DNA from: Heterobasidion occidentale
Taxonomy: Eukaryota > Basidiomycota > Agaricomycetes > Russulales > Bondarzewiaceae
NCBI GenBank assembly: GCA_039111635.1
Contig: JBCAQO010000007.1
Coordinates: forward strand, 1,736,001 to 1,800,000
DNA length: 64,000 nucleotides
Direction of reading: 5' to 3'
In this document: positions 23,808 through 36,264 of the stretch, piece after piece
Numbering within the stretch: position 1 is the first letter of the stretch
Layout of the letters: every line of letters starts with the position of its first letter
The notes under the pieces: model-generated
Seen by the model: the letters and a program-made list of their open reading frames with translations, nothing else
Databases searched by the model: none
Told to the model about the DNA's origin: nothing
Position numbers and translations under genes: made by a program

Positions 23808-24304
23808 CTCCCCCTTGATTCCCAAAATCCCCAACCGCGATACTAAATCTTTGTGGTGATCACGAGGGATCCCTTTTGTAAGTAAATTAGCAAGATTGTC
23901 AGCAGAACAAACATGCTTGGCCTCCAGCTCGCCCCACTCTATGCGCTCCCAGACAAAATGATACCAGACATTAATATGCTTCACACGAGAATGATTAATG
24001 TACTCATGAGCAAGGATATTAGCCCTCTAGTTGTTGCCGGACATGAGGCTAGGTTGCTGAATGGGGGCACAGAGCTCCTTGAAGAGCATGTGGAGCCAGA
24101 CGGCCATCTGTGTGGCGCTGGCGGCAGTGACGTACTTGGCTTCTAGTGGAAATGGCATTGGACTGTTGCTTTTTGGAATTCCATGCAATAGGCATACCGG
24201 TAAGGAGAAAAACCTAACCCATCAATGAGTTGTGGCTAGGTTCAATGCTATAGTTTGCGTTGAAGTACCTGACTGGGAATAAGTCTGTGCCCTCATTGCT
24301 ATAG
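23808..24304 (-). pseudogene. Ty1/copia pol remnant, RNase H C-terminus
   Basis: C-terminal part of a copia-type polyprotein. Read on the minus strand it gives PIAWNSKKQQSNAIST, EAKYVTAASATQMAVWLHML (RNase H Glu region), YINHSRVKHINVWYHFVWE, SADNLANLLTKGIPRD and the end LGILGIKGEC, all hallmarks of this family. A TAG interrupts the frame after the SLMSGNN stretch, and a frame change lies before EAKYV. The upstream part (integrase, RT) is missing because a family A LTR begins at 24305. Non-functional. Confidence 0.85.
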
Positions 24305-25148
24305 TGTTAGGACCACGTCCTAACACGTGCTTCGCACGTGAATGGATGGGCTGGTCAAGTGCTTCGGACGTGCTACAGACTTGGACCGTTCCCCATGACT
24401 CATTACTATTTACATGTTCGCTGCATGAACACTTACTTACGGTTCCTGGTTCTTGATGCGGACAGACTTTAGTTCCTGGCCCGGTTCCTGGTTCCTGATC
24501 GATCGTGATGTGCCTCGGTATTTGATATGGATGTGGACAGACATTAGTGATCCGGTACTATACTTAGATCAATGACACATCTTAGCTTATGGATCTCGAT
24601 TGTTGACTTTGGTACCTGAGAAGCGCACAGACCAGATCGCGATCCTGCCCTAGATACTTCTTTGTATATTTAGCTGAGATGAGCTTCTAAGAAGCTCAGC
24701 TCATTCACCTGTAATATATTTGATCTCTGCACTGCACCCGGTGTCTGGCTACCTTCCTAGCCCACACTTCGTAATCTCTGTTAGATCTGAAAACTCCTTT
24801 ACACGGTCTGACGAAGCACTGGCCTCGTCTCCCTTCTCTTCTTATGCCTCTTCACCCACTACTACACTGGACTTGCCGCCTTCTGCGTTCTCAGTTGGAC
24901 ACCTCCTCGTGTCATCTGTTGGACAGGAGAAGATCATCTAGTTCCCCTCATCATCGAGAAGACCTCGAATATCATCTCCTTAACCTCTTTGAGGACAAGG
25001 CAGAGAACGACTCCGAGTTCCTTGAAAGAGCCCAAAGACGATCGGTCGTCTTCATTCATTGGAGCCTCCGACTCTATGACGCTGTGGACGTATTAGCCTA
25101 GAGATCCCCTTCGTGCATCGGTGCACGTGATAGGTCTCCGACCTAACA
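24305..25148 (+). mobile_element. Family A LTR (5' LTR of truncated element)
   Basis: 844 bp, TGTTAGGAC...CGACCTAACA. It has a TATA box (TATATTTAG) about 33 nt before the predicted transcript start AGCTCATTCA, and terminal inverted hairpins. It is followed directly by a PBS and Gag-extension sequence, so it is a 5' LTR. The frames within it (around 24720-25100) are LTR sequence, not genes. Confidence 0.85.
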
Positions 25149-25161
25149 CTTGAACAAGCTC
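25149..25161 (+). other. Primer-binding site, self-priming type
   Basis: CTTGAACAAGCTC immediately follows the LTR. TGAACAAGCT is complementary to AGCTTGTTCA, the predicted 5' end of the mRNA in most family A LTRs. It is not the TGG-start of a tRNA-primed site. Confidence 0.65.
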
Positions 25162-26366
25162 ATCCATCCCTACCCTATTCAAACTGGATTCCCAGCAGCG
25201 ACAGCTCTTTCTCCAATCAGTAAACCACATTCTAGCAACCGCCGCAAGGGTGAACCAAGCAGGAACCCTTCAAGGAAGAATTAACAACCCAGGAACTATA
25301 GAAGTCGCAAGACACCGAAACCCAGGAAAGGTTTATTCAGAATAGCCACACTTAGGCTACAGCAATCACCCGAGATCTTCATCAACCTCAGTAAAACTGG
25401 ATATCAGTTTTCCGGGATTTGCTTCATCAACAAACCAAAGACACCGTTCACCCTCACAGACAATGGAGAGCCCGACGTCATCAGAACGAAGAACACCGTT
25501 GAGATACACGACGGAAGACCAGACAATTTCCTCAGCGCCGTTATCACCGATCTCAGAAGAACCATCGCAAGGAATATCGACGCAGACGGAATCAGGGCAG
25601 AACTCGTCAAGACTCAGGAGAACAGAGACCACGTCTCAGTCCTTATCCACTGGACCTTCTCCTCCACTTAGGAAGACACACTGGAAGCCCCTAACTCTCT
25701 GCCAGTCCGAACAGAAATTGAAGGGATCGTTTTTATTGTCAAAAGAGGAGAGTTCGCCCACAAAACTTATTATCTCTGAACCCTCATCTCGGGACACACA
25801 TTCTCCGAGATCATCCAACTCATCGACCAGATTGATATTTCCATCAACGAAATTATCAAAAGGGACCCAGACCTACAAGAAGCATTACAAGCTGGAAGAA
25901 GACAGGCAGTACCCTTCTTCTTCAAAGAATAAACAACGGATGAAATCACCTCGGGATATCCTCCCGGCTACAGAACAGATCCAGCAGAAGTCTACGGAGA
26001 CTTACCCAAAGACTTCGACGAGGACCAACTTTATTACGACGAGAACAAGAGACACTTCTACTACGCAGGAACTCTCACCGGATTCTTCCGCAAACGAGGA
26101 GAGAGCAGATACGAATACCCTACCTGGGGAGAGAAGACCGTCCACGCAGGACCCCACCTACACCTGGTCAAGGTCACGGACTACGTCGCAAGAAAGACCT
26201 TCGACAAGCCTGAATCACCGACAAATAGGTATTGTGACTCGCCAAGACCGCACATACATACTCTACCAGAGAAACAGCCAGTGGAAGTAGAATCTCTAGA
26301 AGAAACACTCCCGCTACATCCCCCTTACAGGAAACCTCTCCCAAAGAGGACTTCAGAGCCTCAACA
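25162..26366 (+). pseudogene. Gag N-terminal extension, plus-strand copy, cut by gap
   Basis: Reading frame from after the PBS through TLRLQQSPEIFINLSKTGY, NTVEIHDGRPDNF, SVLIHWTFSST, a stop TAG at 25669-25671, then FAHKTYYL, TGA, GHTFSEIIQLIDQIDISI, VPFFFKE, TAA, SGYPPGYRTDPAEVYGDLP, FYYAGTLTGFF and RPHIHTLPEKQPVEVESLEE. It stops at the N gap before the capsid-like Gag domain. The same domain order is seen in four other copies in this window. The frame matches no Gag domain I know. Confidence 0.7.
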
Positions 26367-26466
26367 NNNNNNNNNNNNNNNNNNNNNNNNNNNNNNNNNN
26401 NNNNNNNNNNNNNNNNNNNNNNNNNNNNNNNNNNNNNNNNNNNNNNNNNNNNNNNNNNNNNNNNNN
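26367..26466. other. Assembly gap, 100 N
   Basis: Exactly 100 unknown bases, a usual placeholder for a gap of unknown size. It separates two oppositely oriented family A element halves. Confidence 0.99.
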
Positions 26467-27449
26467 TGGATGTACTTCCCTTTCCAGGTAAGGAATTTGT
26501 ATTTGCTTTCTCCTCGTTTATGAAAGAACCCTGTGAGAGTTCCTGTATAGTAGAAGTGTCTCTTGTTCTCGTCGTAATAAAGTTGGTCCTCGTCGAGGTC
26601 TTCAAGTAAGTCTCCGTAGATTTCTGCTGAGTCTGTTCTATAGGCGGGAGGATATCCCACGGTGATTTCGTCTGTTGTTTCTTCTTTGAAGAAGAAGGGT
26701 ACTGCTTGTCTTCTTCTAGCTTGTAATGCTTCTTGTAGGTCTGGGTCTCTTTTGATAATTTTGTTATGGAAATATTAATTTGGTCGATGAGTTCAATGAT
26801 TTCAGAGAATGTGTGTCCCGAGATGAGGGTTCAGAGATGATAAGTTTTGTGGGCAAACTCTTCTCTTTTAACAATAAAAATGATCCCGTCAATTTCGATT
26901 CTAACTGGCGGAGAGTTAGGGGCTTCCAGTGTGTCTTTCTAGGTGGAGGAGAAGGTGCAGTGGATGAGGACTGAGACATTGTCTCTGTTCTCCTAATTCT
27001 TGACAAGTTCCGCCCTGAATCCATCTCTGTTGATATTTCTTGTGATGGTTCTTCTGAGATTGGCGACAACGACAAAGGGGAAGTTGTCTGATCTTCCGTT
27101 GTGTATTTTGACGATGTTCTTGGTCCTGATGACGTTGGGCTCTCCGTTGTCTGTGAGGGTAAACAGTGTCTTTGGTTTGTTGATGAAGCAAATCCCAGAA
27201 AACTGATATCCAGTTTTGCTGAGGTCGACGAAGATTTCGGGTGCTCATTGTAGCCTAAGTGTGGCTATTCCTGAATAAACTTTTCCTGGGTTTCAGTGTC
27301 TCGCAACTTCTATTGTTCCTGGGTTGTTAATTCTTCCTTGAAGGGTTCCTGAGTAGTTTACCCTTGTGGCGGTTGCTAGAATGTTGTTTACTGATTGGAG
27401 AAAGAGCTGTCGCCACTGGGGATCCAGCTTGGATAGGGTAGGGATGGAA
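26467..27449 (-). pseudogene. Gag N-terminal extension, minus-strand copy
   Basis: Minus-strand counterpart of the copy on the other side of the gap, roughly 90% alike by eye. It keeps the stop TAG after TFSST (26939-26941) and a TGA after TYHL. It uniquely reads VPFFFKEETTDEIT where the other four copies have a TAA after FFFKE. It is truncated at the gap. Confidence 0.65.
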
Positions 27450-28242
27450 GAGCTCATTCAAGACGAAGGGGATCCCTATGGTAGAGTCGTAGGCTCCAAT
27501 GAATGAAGACAACCGATCGTCTTTGAGCCCTTTTGAGAAACTTGGGGTTGGTTTCCACCTTGTCCTCAAAGAGGTTAAGGAGGTGATCTTCAAGGTCTTC
27601 TCGATGGTAGGAGGAACAGGATGATCTTCTCCTGTCCAACAAATGACACGAGGAGGTGTCCAACTGAGAACGTGGAAGAGTGAGTCCGGTGTAGTAGTGG
27701 GTGAAGAGGGCATAGGAAGAGAAGGGAGACAAGGCTAGTGCGTCGTCAGACGTGTAAAGGGGTTTCAGATCTGACAGAGATCACAAAGTGTGGGCTAGGA
27801 AGGTAGCCGGACACCGGGTGCAGTGCAGAGATCGAATATATTACAGGTGAACAGCTGAGCTTCTTAGAAGCTCATCTCGGCTATATACAAAGAAGTATCT
27901 AGGGCAGGATCGAGATCTAGTCTGTGCACTTCGTACCGAAGTAAATGATCGAGATCTGTAAGCAAAGATGTGTCATTGATCTAAGTATAGTACAAGATCA
28001 CTAATGTCTATCCACATCCATATCAAATGTCTAACCACATCATGATCAATCAGGAACCAGGAGCAGGGCCAGGAACCAATGTCTGTCCACATCAAGAACT
28101 AGGAACAGTAAGTAAGTGTTCATGCAGTTAGCGTGTCAATGTAATGAGTCATCGAGAACGGTCCAAGTCTGAATCACATCTAAAGCACTTGACCTGCCTA
28201 TTCACTCACGTGCAAAGCACATGTTAGGACGCGGTCCTAAGA
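27450..28242 (-). mobile_element. Family A LTR, minus strand, terminal 30 bp lost
   Basis: LTR of the element half to the left. The PBS (minus CTTGAATGAGCTC) is present at 27450-27462, but the LTR begins directly at the CGAAGGGGATCCC stretch, so the CTAACA end and its hairpin are deleted. The other end at about 28240 reads GGACGCGGTCCTAAGA. The predicted transcript start region has a 1-bp deletion (AGCTGTTCACC). Confidence 0.75.
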
Positions 28243-28272
28243 TTAGGCATTAGTAGCTATGCCTATAGCATC

Positions 28273-29120
28273 TGTAAGGACCGCGTCCTAACACGTGCTT
28301 TGCACGTGAGTGAATAGGGCTGGTCAAGTGCTTCGGACGTGTTATAGACTCAGACTGATTCCCATGATTCATTACGATTTACATGCTCGCTACATGAACG
28401 GTTACTTACGGTTCTACTTCTTGATGTGGACAGACTTTAGTTCCTGGCCCCTCTGTTCCTGGTTCCTGATCGATCGCAATGTGCCTCAGTATTTCATATG
28501 GATGTGGACAGACATTAGTGCCCCAGTACTATAGTTAGATCGATGACACATCTTAGCTTACGGATCTCGATCGTTGACTTCGGTACCTGAGAAGCGCACA
28601 GACCAGATCGCAATCCTGCCCTAGATACTTCTTTGTATATTTAGCCAAGATGAGCTTCTAAGAAGCTCAGCTCGTTCACCTGTAATACACTCGATCTCTG
28701 CACTGCACCCGGTGTCTGGCTAACTTCCTAGCCCACACTTCGTGATCTCTGTCAGATCTGAGAAATTCTTTACACGGTCTGACGACGCACTGGACTCGTC
28801 TCTCTTCCCTCCCCTCCCTCTACTCATCCACTTTTACACCGGGCTAGCTACCTTCCGTGTTCTCAGTTGGACACCCCCTCGTGTCATCTGTTGGACAGGA
28901 GAAGATCATCTAGGTTCCTCCTCATCATCGAGAAGACCTCGAAGATCACCTTCTTAATATCTTTAAGAACAAAGCAGACAACGACCCCGAGTTCCTTGAA
29001 AGAGCTCAAAGACGATCTATTGTCTTTATCCATTGGAGCTTACGACTGTACGAATCAGTGGAGGTTTAGCCTAGGGACCCCTTCGTGCATCGGTGCACGT
29101 GATAGGTCTCCGACCTAACA
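28273..29120 (+). mobile_element. Solo LTR, family A, with target duplication
   Basis: 848 bp, TGTAAGGACCGCGTCC...CGACCTAACA. It is flanked by the 5-bp direct repeat GCATC at 28268-28272 and 29121-29125, as expected for a Ty3-type insertion followed by LTR-LTR recombination. It keeps TATATTTAG at 28636 and the predicted start AGCTCGTTCA at 28669. Confidence 0.9.
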
Positions 29121-31925
29121 GCATCCCTGTCACTATTTTCACAGTGTTATTTTTTAAGAAACACAATGTAAATTTACTAGAAGATATTAACAGAATTATC
29201 TAACACACTAAAAAAAAAAAACTATCACTTCACAGGTCTATATAGCTATAGCAAGAGTTTTTTTTTCTCCGCTTGATGCTTAATGTATTCTTTCACATTT
29301 ATCTTCTTATGTCAAGGTTTCTACACCCACAGTCTCTAGCATTATTGTGGCCTTATGACTTATAACTAAACATAACAACAGCATTGCCATATATGCTTAA
29401 TCTTTGTTGATCACAAAAATAACAGATTGGCTTGATTTTGTAATGAATTCTTTTGTAGCTAATGAGGCTTATTGGAAAAATAAACCAGTATTATGATTCT
29501 GTGGCATTGTAATGCCAAGGTTGAGATTATAATAAAAATACCTTCAGCATCATAATGCCAATGCTCAAAATTATTGTGTGAATATTAGCTTAGATGCTAT
29601 TGCCAAGGCAAAAGATAATAATAATAGATTTTGATTAGATTGTGGAAATTTTGATTAGATTATGATTGTTAGCTTCAAAAACATACCTCAATGCTCAGCA
29701 GCTAAGCTTTTACCACTAGTACAGGTTTTTTTCAACACAAATAGCAACAAAATGTGTCTCATGTATTATATATGTCCAAATGCATGTCTTTTAGTAGTCT
29801 GCCTATTACTTCTTTTGTAGACTTGCATTTTTCATACACATTAGGTATTATAATAGATCATTATAGCCCTAGACATATTTATACAAGACATTAGTGAGCC
29901 TAGTTAGAAATGACTCTCTAGCAGAGCAGTTTTATTGTAATAGTATAATAGCTATTATTTAGGCAACTGAAGTTTGAATCCTAACTGTATCACTATAACT
30001 TTAGCTGATTACTTGTCTGCTTACTATAGAGACAATTCATAATTGATGACTATGATAGACTGAGATGTAATGTTGTACACTTCATAAGTAAGTAAATAGC
30101 TACTAGTAAATCATAGTAGTCTCATTAACTTAGTCAGTAAATAAGCATTAGTAGGTTGTAATGACCCTTCCAAGTAAGTAAGTGGGTCATAAGTAAGTAC
30201 CAGTAAAGTGTAGTGGTCCTTGAAATATAATATGTAATCACAGTAATTAGTAAGACTAGTGTTACAAACTTGCTTATCTATAAGTTTTCCCACCTTTCAA
30301 ATAAGAATACATTGGACCCTTTTCAAGTCTACATCTCATGTTTCTGCTCCATAGCTACTTGGTCTGTGTATTTGCTTGTACATATTTATAGCTTTTGTGC
30401 ATATTAAAAAGGCCCTAATTTGTTGGTCTGATCAACCTATCTAACCTTCTTATTACCTCACATACTCTTATTCTTTGTTATTGTGGCCTAGGTCTTCTTG
30501 TCACTCACAGCTGTTTATGACATTTAAACAGCCTCTCTATTCCACAAAAACCTACTCCACAAACACACTTTTCTATATCATTCTTTGAATCCTTCTTGCC
30601 CTTTTAGCAAAACATTGGCTATATACATACAATGCCAAGTAGTCTTAAAAGACAAGTGATTGTTAACCTCATTAGTTACTGTATACTTTAGAGGAACAAT
30701 TAGACTAGACCACTTCATTGTGGATCATTTTAGATTGTAAAATATCTTTGTCTGGTAATCAACCTAGCTGAGGTATAACCAACACAATTGTATTTGATAT
30801 TACATATAAATTACATACTAGTACCTATCAGAAGCTGCCATTGCCTTGACTCTTATTTCTCTTTCAAATGGCATCATGCTACCCAGCATTCTCATACAAA
30901 TTTACTTATTATCACTTGATCTTCTTGTGTGCAGACATCAACCACATTATATCTACCAAGCAACACCTTAGAGCCACATGCTGCTAGTCAACACAGACAT
31001 CACTGTCAACTGCTGACTCTTCTTCCTTAAGAGATAGTGTTGCCACCTTCAAAGTGTGGTTGTATTCACTTATACAATAATATACACTATAGTATATACA
31101 GGCCTAGTCACCATCGCCTATAAACACAGCCTGGCTAAGACCTCCTTGACAGACTCTTGGCATTCCTTCCTCCACATTCTATACAGTCAACTTCTTGATA
31201 ATGACAATACATGGTTCACACTGCCACTGCCATCTCTATGCTCGACCATGCTGTGGCCTGCAGCCTATCTAGCAATCTGCTTCTAGCCAATGTCATGATT
31301 CCCTCCCCACTCCCCTCCATGTTGCCCCCTTACTGCCACCTCCATGTCCCTGCTACCTAAACACCTACGGGCATGCATTCTGTAGGTGGTGTCAGGCCCA
31401 TCATTAATATAGAGAGTTTGTGTTTACAATAGTAGTGTCAAAAGCTAGTTGGGAAAAAGGACAGTGGTATAGAGGAGGACAAGGACAAGGTAATGTTGAG
31501 AAGCTAGAGCCAGCATAGACAAGGGTGGCAGCATTGAGAGTAAAAAAGTAATGGCAAGCTGGCAAAAGTGACAGTGTCAACAGTGTTGCCGACGTCAAAA
31601 GCTGAGGGGAAAAGGATAGTAATGTGGTACCAGTGTGAGCATGGGCAAAGAGCTGTGGACATCCACAAAAAGGTGTGGACAAGGCTGGTGTGGTGCACAA
31701 GGTAACAGCATCATTGAGACCAGCTATGGAGGTGACAGAATTGAGAGAGATAGTGGCTTTGGGCCTAGAGTTGTTGTCAGGACCAGGCATTAAGGCAGTA
31801 GTGTTGGGTTTGTAGAAGTGGGGCAGCATTGAGACAGTGGCGTGGTTGAGACCGGGCATAGTTGAGCTTGTATTGAGGTGGCAGCATTATTGTCAGAGCA
31901 TACATAATAGCCATATTGAGCCTGT
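29121..31925. other. AT-rich stretch without recognised genes
   Basis: About 2.8 kb, strongly AT-rich to about 31000, with homopolymer runs (A-run near 29210, T-run near 29260) and no long open frame. From 31400 to 31900 there are loosely repeated GTGGCAGCATTGAG-like words, and the minus-strand frame over them (31404-31859) is low-complexity. It is probably decayed transposon DNA; no family was assigned. Confidence 0.45.
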
Positions 31926-33769
31926 TGTTAGGACTATGTCCTAATACGTGCTTTGAATGTAAGCGGAGAGGTTAGTCAAGTGCTTTGACTGTGACTTAGA
32001 CTTGGACATGTTTTTATAACTCATCATCATTGACATACTAGCACATAAACACTTACATACTTACATTGACATGCTTCTACATAAATGCTTCCATGTAGTT
32101 CCAGATGACCTCGGGTCCTGACTGGAACTATGGTTCCTTAATCTTACTAACATAGATAAATTGCAGATCAATTGTGATTGTTTACTGCTGTAGAGTAATT
32201 GAGCTACTATACTTTAGCTTGTTGACACTCGTGGCTTTGCAGATTTATAGATTAGCATTTAGGCACACAGACCATATCTCAATCTGGCTCTAAATAGCTT
32301 ATACATATTTAAGGAACGAGCTAGAAGCACAGAAGGCTTCTTCAGCTTGTTCACCTATAATACACTCCATTTCTGCACTACACCCAGTGTCTAGCTACAT
32401 TCCTAGCTCATGCTTCATGATCTCTGTCAGATCTGAGATATCCTTTAGATGGTCTAATAAAGCACTGGACTTGCCTCACTGCTTTTATCATTTTGAAGTG
32501 TCTATCACATATACCAGTATTGTGCCTGGACATTGTTAGGCATCAAATAGTGATATCAGAAAGGAGGACAGAGTATCTGAATCAAAGAAAGAGAGAAAAC
32601 AACTTAGAATAGAAAGAACATTTAATTCCGATTTTTTTTACATATTTTTCGAGTATTTTACTTCTTATACCTAGTTTCCTACCCCTTTCATGCTTAGATT
32701 TCGCTTCTGGACTGATTCTAGAGCCCTGAGTATATTATTGGATGGGCTAGACTATAGGAGAACAATAAGGAATGAAAAAGAAATCAGTGGAATTTGGTGG
32801 AATGGAGAGAAAATTCATTGGAAGGATGAAGAACATCAGGGAAAGGGAAGGGTCTAGGCCACTTCAAGCTGAAAGGAGGAAAAGGTTCTGAGCAGTTCTG
32901 AAGGAAACTGAAGGAACATTCTACTAGGTTCTAACTCTTTCTCTTGCTTTCTTTGTTATTCTTCTGCATTCTTTCCTATTCTTTTTATTTCTACAGCATT
33001 CTTTGTGACTTACAATGACTCTGTACAGCCTTTATATACTAGGAAGGATATTCCCACTTGAAATAGTATGTAAGGAGGCTGATTGTCCTGCTTCAGGCAG
33101 AGACAACTTGTCCCTCAACCTTTACCATCAGTCAGTCAGTGCCTGTCCATTAAGTTCTTTGAGTGATATCAGTTGGAGACAAGCTTCAAGACTTGAAGGG
33201 TTGCTAGACAACCTAGTAATTTGCCTTCAATATGTGTAGCACCCCAGCAACTAGAATCACAAAGTACTTAAGCTTGTCTGAATATCTTCAACATTTACGG
33301 AGTATTTTCATTGTCAGTGGCCCGGCATCACTTTATAAATTCACTAAATATCTTAGGATATTCTCATCGCTGTCTACAATAATGACCAACGTCTACGTAT
33401 CGTGGCAACATCTAAAGGTATCATATCGAACGACAATCAAACAAACACTAGATACATCCAGAAAAACAGAAAACCCCAATAGTATCTAGAGTAAAACTAT
33501 TCCTCACTGCAACACTGGACTCATTGCCTATTGAGTCCTTAGTTGGGTACCTCCACAAGTTATTTGTTGAACAGCATTCCAGAAGATCATGGAGATATCT
33601 TTGAGGATCATCTACTTCACCTCTTTCAGCAAAAGGCAGACCAAGACCAGGTCTTCCTTATAAGAGCACAAAGACAATTCATCAGGTTTATTCCTTGGAT
33701 CCTTACAGTTCAGATAGCCTAGGGATACCATTCATGCATTGGTGCATATGATAGGTCTCTGACCTAATA
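31926..33769 (+). mobile_element. Family A LTR, old copy, split by a ~1 kb insertion
   Basis: Starts TGTTAGGACTATGTCC and follows the family A consensus to about 32485, then resumes at about 33505 and ends TCTCTGACCTAATA. Flanks CCTGT/CCTAT could be a decayed target duplication. Many C-to-T and G-to-A changes show age. The interruption carries CCTCACTGC at both edges (about 32475 and 33502). Confidence 0.65.
32490..33505. mobile_element. Insertion inside the family A LTR, type unknown
   Basis: About 1 kb. Near 32560 it has a TAGTGATATCAGAA-like word resembling a copia-type tRNA-iMet primer-binding site. Its GC content near 33230-33490 is higher than its surroundings. A TTTATATACTAGG TATA-like box sits near 33030. 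No coding region was recognised. It may be an orphan copia LTR plus leader. Confidence 0.35.
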
Positions 33770-34975
33770 CCTATAGAGGCAATGGCATCAAGCCTGTAGT
33801 TGTTGTGAGCAGGCACAGTTGAGCAATTGTTGGAAAAGAGTAGGCAGCCTAAAGAAGGAGGTGAGTATTAGAACCACATCTTAAGACATTGATATGCTAG
33901 AGGTGGCTCTAAGTGCCGAGCACAACACCAAAACCTCTAGTAAAGGGTAGGCAGGAGCTAGTATCTGATATACAAGGAATCATTAGCACAGACTTTAGAA
34001 AATAAGGGCATACTAAGAATCAATAGAGATAGTGAGTTTAAAGTGCCTGTGCGGTTTGGGACTACACCAAAGATTAACCAAAGATTCGGTCAGTAACTGC
34101 GTTGAGCAGTTCAAAGATAGACAAGGGCAGCGCTACGACCAACAACTATGTGCTTTAAGAGCTACATGGAGCTCTGACAATATAAGAGGGAGGATGAAAG
34201 ACAAGACCAAATGAATGAGTACAAACACAAATGAGAGCCCGAACAGTGATAGTGACAAGTTTTTGGAAGTTGATGAAGGTAACTTCGATGGTTGAGACAA
34301 GTGTAAATGAGCTCTAAACTGTGGGGTGCAAAAGTTGGTCTATTCTATAGTTATTATGTAAGCTTTTATAGTAAATAGAGCCTCTAAGTAAAATATCAAA
34401 CAAGAAATGAGAGTAAGTGCCAAACAGGCATCAAGACCTAGCAAGCAGCAAAGATAAGAAGGTAGGGAAATGTTTATATGGGTTCTGAAGGTAATAAGGT
34501 AAAAGTCTATCAAAGATGACAAAATCTTGAACATTTGGTATTCATTGTCTGAGTGTAAATAGCAAGACCGGGTGCTAGAGAGCCAATGAAAAGAAAGAAA
34601 TGATAAACATATGTTTTAGGTGGCCAAGCAATGGTGCAAGATTGTGGTTGATCAAACATGTGGAAATTGGGAAGATAAGAGATAAGCACTGACTGGGTAC
34701 AGATAATATTGGCCAACTAGCCTGTCTGATCCCGATACTATAATAGAACATAATAAGGCTCCTTTGTCTCTTGTGTGATAATGGTGAGCACATTAAGTGT
34801 GCATAAACTGACCAAACCGCTGCCAAATGTTATTTAGTGGCTCGCTATTATTCAGGTAGAGGCCAATCATCTTTGGCTTGAGTCAGTATCTTCAGTACTT
34901 GTCTAGAGCTGTTTAGCCTCTATTCCAAAGCTCTCCAAATACCTCCATTGGACCCCAGAGCAGGTGCATGCTCAT
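33770..34975. other. Repeat-derived spacer, no gene seen
   Basis: About 1.2 kb between two family A LTRs. Only short frames without family features on either strand. Confidence 0.4.
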
Positions 34976-35799
34976 CAACGTGCTTTGCATGTGAGTGGAG
35001 GAGTTGGTCAAGTGCTTCAGCTGTGACTTGGACTTGGACTTGTTTCTTGACTCATCATTATTGATATGCTAACACATGAACACTTATATATTTATGCTTA
35101 CATTTACATACTTTGGTATGATTAGTTCTTAAATCTACCTTGATGTGGACAGACATTTGATATGGTTACTATATTTGGATAGATCATAGGTCACTGCTTA
35201 CAAATCTTGATTGTTTACTCAATCACTTCTGTTTTTTGACACTCATTAGGTAGATTAGCATTTAGGCACACAGACCAAATCTCAATCCAGCCCTAAATAG
35301 CTTGTATATATAAATAGCCGAGATGAGATTCTAAGAAGCTCAGCTCATTCACCTGTAATACACTTGATTTCTGCACTATGCCCGGTGTCTAGCTACCTTC
35401 CTAGCCCACACTTTGCAAACACTGTCAGATCTGAGACATCCTTTACACAGTCTGACAAAGCACTGGACTTGCTTCAATCTTCTTATCATCCTTTTGTCAT
35501 ATTTTCTAGGACATACATAGGTGTTGCCACATTCTGAGTCCTTAGTTGGACTTCTCCTCAAGTCATTTGTTGGACAAGAGAGGACATTTCTGTCCCAGCA
35601 GAATATTGAGAGACTCTCAAGGACTATTTCCTTCATTTCTTTGAGGATAAAGCAGATCAAGACCATGAGTTTCTACAATGAGCGCAAAGGTGATCCATTG
35701 TCTTTATTCATTGGTCTTTATTGTTACAAAACGCAGTAGAAGCACAGCCTAGGGATTCCCTTTGTGCATCGGTGTACGTGATAGGTCTTTGACCTAACA
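34976..35799 (+). mobile_element. Family A LTR, 5' truncated
   Basis: Begins within the CACGTGC hairpin (AACGTGCTTTGCATGTG) and lacks the TGTTAGGAC terminus. It ends TTTGACCTAACA. The AAGAAGCTCAGCTCATTCACC start region is present near 35334. No PBS follows, so it is an orphan LTR. Confidence 0.7.
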
Positions 35800-36092
35800 A
35801 GGAGGTGCCATGATTGAGCATGCACCATTGTTCTTATCCAGGCAGCAAGGGCATTGCTGAGAAGAGGCCACCATTGATTGAGCAGTGTCTCAGCCATTGT
35901 CTTTGTTAGGATTGGAGGTCGCAGATGCAGCATCAGGGACGTAGGTGGAGGTTGTGGCAAGCAGGCAGTGCTATTCTCAAAGAGGTAGCATCTACATCAA
36001 TGAGGAGGTGGTGTAAATGAGGAGAAGGCAGTGTGGACAAGAAGGGGAGAAGGAGGCATGGATGAGGAGATGACAATAAGGCAGGGTCCCAG
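35800..36092. other. Spacer with loose repeats
   Basis: Purine-rich sequence with GAGGAGG/GGCAGTG words similar to the repeats near 31.5 and 63.5 kb. No gene. Confidence 0.4.
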
Positions 36093-36264
36093 TAATGAGC
36101 ATGCTATCTCTCTAAGTGCTGAGGCCCCTGTTTTCGCAGCTCTATGAGCACTATCACGCTGACCTCATGATGTACTCTAGAGACTACCGGGTGTTCTCAC
36201 AGCTTAGGACAATTTCCTCTGACACCCACTATAAGCTCAACATCATGACATTGGGCCAACACAG

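Noticed and set aside
24720..25101. Open frames in family A LTRs (VGHLLVSSVGQE-type protein and its reverse)
   Set aside because: They recur in many LTR copies with frameshifts and lie in non-coding LTR sequence; no conservation beyond the DNA repeat.
24305..28242. Recent palindromic duplication
   Set aside because: The arms differ at roughly one base in ten by eye, so they are separate old insertions rather than a fresh inverted duplication.
31404..31859. 151-codon minus-strand frame
   Set aside because: Low-complexity, over loose GGCAGCATTG repeats, with no domain and no splice support.
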